Assembly: GCA_020025675.1 (NCBI GenBank)
Contig: JAHHRS010000072.1
Location: 1-7,126, forward strand
DNA from: Oscillospiraceae bacterium
GTDB taxonomy: Bacteria; Bacillota; Clostridia; Oscillospirales; Oscillospiraceae
Direction of reading: 5' to 3'
DNA length: 7,126 bases
Part shown: one piece after another, positions 4,683 to 7,126 of the stretch
Numbering within the stretch: position 1 is the first letter of the stretch
Layout: every line of letters begins with the position of its first letter
Program-made: the position numbers and the translations under genes
Notes under the pieces: generated by a model
Told to the model about the DNA's origin: nothing
The model's database searches: none
What the model saw: the letters and a program-made list of their open reading frames with translations, nothing else

Positions 4683-6182
4683 ATGTTAAATGAAACTTTT
4701 GCCCAACGGCTGAAGCTTTCCATGGATAAAGCGGGCAAAAAACAGGTCGATTTAATTAATGAGGCAGCAGAACACGGCGTAAAGCTGGGAAAAAGCCAGA
4801 TAAGTCAGTATGTAAGCGGAAAAACTGTCCCAAGGGCAGATATACTTCACTTTCTTGCCATAGCATTAAATACAGATGAAAAGTGGCTTTCAGGTAAGGA
4901 AGGCGTGAATAAAACTCAAATCACTGATATAAATTCTAATGAAAGTGAAACTTTAGGGGGATACGAAATGAGGAATATCAAAAAATCATCTAAACTTGAC
5001 AATGTTTTATATGACGTCAGAGGACCAGTAGTTGATGAGGCAGGCAGAATGGAAGAAGCCGGGATGGAGATACTTAAATTGAACATAGGCAATCCCGCTC
5101 CCTTTGGCTTCACAGCTCCTGACGAGGTTATCCACGATATGAGCAGGCAGTTGAAGGAATGTGAGGGCTATTCCCCTGCTCAGGGACTGTTTTCTGCCAG
5201 AAAAGCCATAATGCAGTATGCACAGCTCAAAAAGATTCCAAACATATCAATGGATGACATTTTTACCGGTAACGGGGTCAGTGAGCTTATAAATTTGTCT
5301 ATGTCAGCACTGCTTGATAACGGTGATGAGATCTTGATCCCTTCTCCCGATTACCCGCTCTGGACCGCCTGCGCCACTCTTGCCGGCGGCAAGGCAGTTC
5401 ATTATATATGTGATGAACAATCCAATTGGTACCCCGATATGGCAGATATTGAAAAGAAGATAACTGACAGAACAAAGGCCATCGTCATCATTAACCCCAA
5501 CAACCCCACAGGTGCGCTGTACCCCAGAGAGGTTCTTCAGCAGATAGTGGATATAGCCAGAAGACACCAGCTCATAATCTTTTCAGACGAAATATACGAC
5601 CGGCTTGTAATGGACGGTCTGGAGCATATATCCATTGCATCTCTTGCACCGGATCTGTTTTGTGTCACATTTAGCGGTCTGTCAAAATCCCATATGATTG
5701 CAGGCTTCAGAGTAGGCTGGATGATACTCAGCGGAAACAAGAGTATAGCTCAGGATTATATAAGCGGCATTAAGATGCTTTCAAACATGAGACTTTGCTC
5801 CAACGTCCCTGCACAATCCATTGTTCAGACAGCTCTCGGCGGTCATCAGAGTGTGGAAAACTATATTGTCCCCGGAGGCAGAATATACGAGCAGAGAAAC
5901 TATATCTATGAGGCACTGACCGATATTCCCGGCATAAGTGCGGTAAAGCCACAGGCCGCATTTTATATGTTCCCTAAAATAGATGTTAAAAAATTCAACA
6001 TTGTTGATGACCAAAAATTTGCTCTTGATCTTTTGCGTGATAAGAAAATACTTATTGTACACGGCGGCGGATTTAACTGGGATAAACCGGACCACTTCCG
6101 CATAGTATATCTGCCCCGTATAGAGGTTCTGAAAGAGGCTGTTGAAAAGATAGGCGATTTCTTAAGTTATTATCATCAATAA
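4683..6182 (+). CDS. alaA: XRE-type HTH domain fused to an AlaA-type alanine aminotransferase
   Basis: The start is the ATG at 4683, which has GGAGG (4670-4674) 8 nt upstream; a TTG at 4668 overlaps that RBS and is not used. The 499-aa product has two parts. Residues 5-72 are an XRE/Cro-like HTH, with QVDLINEAAEHGVKLGKSQ and the recognition-helix region ISQYVSGKTVPR. After a polar linker (about 73-95), residues 96-499 form a complete class I PLP aminotransferase closely resembling E. coli AlaA from KSSKLDNVLYDVRGPV and LNIGNPAPFGF to the final YHQ. Active-site landmarks are NPNNPTG (271-277), SDEIYD (301-306, with Asp302 and Tyr305), the PLP lysine Lys335 in GLSKSHMIAGFRVGWM, and Arg473 in HFRIVYLPR. 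AlaA converts pyruvate and glutamate to alanine and 2-oxoglutarate; the catalytic set looks intact. A strong internal RBS and an ATG at 4968 (residue 96) could give the free enzyme. The five TTGAACT sites upstream suggest autoregulation. The fusion is certain from the unbroken frame; regulation is inferred. Confidence 0.93.
   Translation: MLNETFAQRLKLSMDKAGKKQVDLINEAAEHGVKLGKSQISQYVSGKTVPRADILHFLAIALNTDEKWLSGKEGVNKTQITDINSNESETLGGYEMRNIKKSSKLDNVLYDVRGPVVDEAGRMEEAGMEILKLNIGNPAPFGFTAPDEVIHDMSRQLKECEGYSPAQGLFSARKAIMQYAQLKKIPNISMDDIFTGNGVSELINLSMSALLDNGDEILIPSPDYPLWTACATLAGGKAVHYICDEQSNWYPDMADIEKKITDRTKAIVIINPNNPTGALYPREVLQQIVDIARRHQLIIFSDEIYDRLVMDGLEHISIASLAPDLFCVTFSGLSKSHMIAGFRVGWMILSGNKSIAQDYISGIKMLSNMRLCSNVPAQSIVQTALGGHQSVENYIVPGGRIYEQRNYIYEALTDIPGISAVKPQAAFYMFPKIDVKKFNIVDDQKFALDLLRDKKILIVHGGGFNWDKPDHFRIVYLPRIEVLKEAVEKIGDFLSYYHQ
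4956..4970 (+). promoter_or_regulatory. Internal RBS and ATG at the start of the aminotransferase domain
   Basis: AGGGGG (4955-4960) is followed by ATACGAA and the in-frame ATG at 4968-4970. That ATG begins MRNIKKSSKLDN, which lines up with the N terminus of stand-alone AlaA proteins. Initiation here would give a 404-aa enzyme without the HTH domain, close to the usual length of AlaA. Confidence 0.6.
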
Positions 6183-6197
6183 CTTTAATATTAAAGT
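6182..6197. repeat. 16-bp AT-rich palindrome just after the aminotransferase gene
   Basis: ACTTTAAT is followed by its exact reverse complement, beginning in the stop codon. There is no T tract behind it, so it is a poor terminator. No better terminator is visible between the aminotransferase and YugP genes, and some readthrough into YugP is possible. Confidence 0.35.
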
Positions 6198-6242
6198 GAG
6201 TGGTAAAAGCGTTAAAAATTTACAAAGTAACGATAGATATTA

Positions 6243-6270
6243 TTGCTCAAAATGTTGTAGTATATATAAT
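6243..6270 (+). promoter_or_regulatory. Probable promoter of the YugP-type peptidase gene
   Basis: TATAAT (6265-6270) is a perfect -10. TTGCTC (6243-6248), 16 nt upstream, is a poor -35. A small hairpin, CAGAG-ATATAA-CTCTG (6276-6291), would lie right at the transcript start and could stabilise the 5' end. Confidence 0.5.
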
Positions 6271-6325
6271 AGGCACAGAGATATAACTCTGGCTTAAAAT
6301 TTTGCTTAACATGGACGGAGCTAAA

Positions 6326-7030
6326 ATGTATATTGATTGGACGTATTTAGTTTTAATTCTTCCCGCTGTCATTCTCTCAATATGGGCAAGTCAGCGGGTT
6401 GACAGTACTTTCAAAAAGTATCAGCAGCAGTATAATCACAGAGGTGTGACCGGAGCTCAGGCCGCAAGATACGTTCTGGACAGAAATGGACTTTCTTCAA
6501 TCCGAATTGAGCATATTTCCGGTAATCTAACAGATCATTTTGACCCTAAAAATAATGTTATCCGCTTATCTGACGGAGTATACAACAGCCCATCATCTGC
6601 GGCTGTGGGAGTTGCATGTCATGAAGCCGGTCACGCAATACAGCACAGCGTAAATTATTTACCTGTAAAAATTCGTGCAGCCATAATTCCCATAACAAAT
6701 TTTGGTTCAAAACTTGCCATGCCTCTGATTGTTTTAGGTCTTCTTCTGGGCAGTCTTAGTCCTGTTTTTGCATGGTTTATAGATGCCGGTATAATCTGCT
6801 TCGGACTGTGCACTATATTTCAGCTTGTGACTTTGCCCACAGAATTTGACGCCAGTAAGAGAGCCGTGAAGTGTATCGAGTCCGGCAATCTTCTGAGCGA
6901 TCAGGAGCTGGACGGTGCAAAAAAGGTTTTAAGTGCCGCCGCTCTTACCTATGTTGCTGCTCTTGCTGTCTCTCTGGCTCAGCTTCTCCGCTTTATCATT
7001 CTCTTTGGTCACCGGCGGAACGACAACTGA
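6326..7030 (+). CDS. yugP: YugP-type membrane zinc metallopeptidase (PF04298-like)
   Basis: I chose the ATG at 6326 because GGAG (6317-6320) precedes it and MYIDWTYLVLILP is the normal family N terminus; an ATG at 6311 would add five residues and lacks an RBS. The 234-aa product has an N-terminal membrane helix (about 6-22), a soluble part with GVTGAQAARYVLDRNGL (40-56) and LTDHFDPKNNVIRLSDGVYN (68-87), the zinc motif HEAGH (99-103) on a helix, two hydrophobic segments (about 118-142 and 147-170), LPTEFDASKRA (170-180) with Glu173 as the likely third zinc ligand, and a last hydrophobic helix (about 205-229) after GAKKVLSAAALTYVAA. Length and motif order match YugP of Bacillus and its clostridial relatives, an integral membrane peptidase of unknown natural substrate. 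It has a probable promoter of its own and ends in a strong terminator. Confidence 0.93.
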   Translation: MYIDWTYLVLILPAVILSIWASQRVDSTFKKYQQQYNHRGVTGAQAARYVLDRNGLSSIRIEHISGNLTDHFDPKNNVIRLSDGVYNSPSSAAVGVACHEAGHAIQHSVNYLPVKIRAAIIPITNFGSKLAMPLIVLGLLLGSLSPVFAWFIDAGIICFGLCTIFQLVTLPTEFDASKRAVKCIESGNLLSDQELDGAKKVLSAAALTYVAALAVSLAQLLRFIILFGHRRNDN

Positions 7031-7041
7031 TACTGTAAATA

Positions 7042-7074
7042 AAAACTACCGGACTTTTTAGGTCCGGTAGTTTT
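7042..7074 (+). terminator. Intrinsic terminator of the YugP-type gene
   Basis: AAAACTACCGGAC (7042-7054) pairs perfectly with GTCCGGTAGTTTT (7062-7074) around TTTTTAG. The hairpin begins 11 nt after the stop codon. Its A-rich 5' arm and U-rich 3' arm would let it work in both directions. Confidence 0.85.
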
Positions 7075-7083
7075 CAGCTTGTC

Positions 7084-7120
7084 AAAAAAGCCTCGCAGAG
7101 TTTGCCGCCGCAGCGGCAAA
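7084..7120. other. Second inverted repeat and probable edge of a convergent terminator
   Basis: TTTGCCGC (7101-7108) pairs with GCGGCAAA (7113-7120) around CGCA. Just left of it, AAAAAAGCCTCGCAGAG (7084-7100) looks like the far end of a minus-strand terminator: its complement ends in GCGAGGC followed by a T run. The partner arm would lie beyond the window, suggesting a minus-strand gene to the right. Confidence 0.35.
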
Positions 7121-7126
7121 GAAAAT

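Noticed and set aside
6302..6325. TTG at 6302 or ATG at 6311 as start of the YugP-type gene
   Set aside because: Neither has an RBS; the ATG at 6326 has GGAG and matches the family N terminus.
1..7126. CRISPR array, tRNA, rRNA, insertion sequence or phage genes
   Set aside because: No regularly spaced long repeats, cloverleaf-like sequence, transposase motif or phage-type gene was seen in the window.

Overview
The window looks like a piece of a Bacillota (Clostridia) chromosome, probably from a strict anaerobe of the kind common in the gut. The evidence is a multi-cofactor Old Yellow Enzyme/iron-sulfur flavoenzyme, a YugP-type zinc peptidase, a small PF00882-like zinc hydrolase, strong GGAGG-type ribosome binding sites, sigma-A style promoters and U-tailed intrinsic terminators. 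This placement is inferred from gene content, not from a marker gene.

Layout. (1) Bases 1-1908, plus: an OYE/2,4-dienoyl-CoA reductase-type flavoenzyme whose first residues lie outside the window, closed by a perfect hairpin terminator at 1937-1979. (2) Bases 1980-2252: AT-rich spacer with a second, apparently bidirectional, terminator. (3) Bases 2253-2810, minus: a 185-aa cytosolic zinc-dependent phospholipase C/S1-P1-fold protein with its own extended -10 promoter. (4) Bases 3059-4303, minus: a CNNM/CorC/HlyC-type membrane protein, separated from gene 3 by a terminator. (5) Bases 4304-4682: a dense divergent regulatory region. (6) Bases 4683-6182, plus: an XRE-type helix-turn-helix domain fused in frame to a complete AlaA-type alanine aminotransferase. 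(7) Bases 6326-7030, plus: a YugP-type membrane zinc peptidase, followed by terminator hairpins to the window end.

The most interesting part is 4304-4682 and the two genes it serves. On the minus strand, a near-consensus promoter (TTGACA-17-TAAAAT) drives a leader of about 180 nt. It encodes a 29-codon peptide with an acidic, proline-containing start (MDGPGSDDCSPD). The end of this reading frame runs through an intrinsic-terminator hairpin with a U7 tail, placed before the CorC-like gene. This is the geometry of translation-coupled attenuation. Because CorC/MpfA-type proteins are linked to Mg2+ export, a Mg2+-responsive leader peptide is a natural, untested hypothesis. On the plus strand, five copies of TTGAACT (two forming a perfect 28-bp palindrome) surround the promoter of the HTH-aminotransferase gene and suggest autoregulation. 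The fusion gene also has an internal ribosome binding site and ATG exactly at the start of the aminotransferase, so it may make both a DNA-binding fusion and a free enzyme.

Most genes appear to be separate transcription units; there is no clear multi-gene operon.
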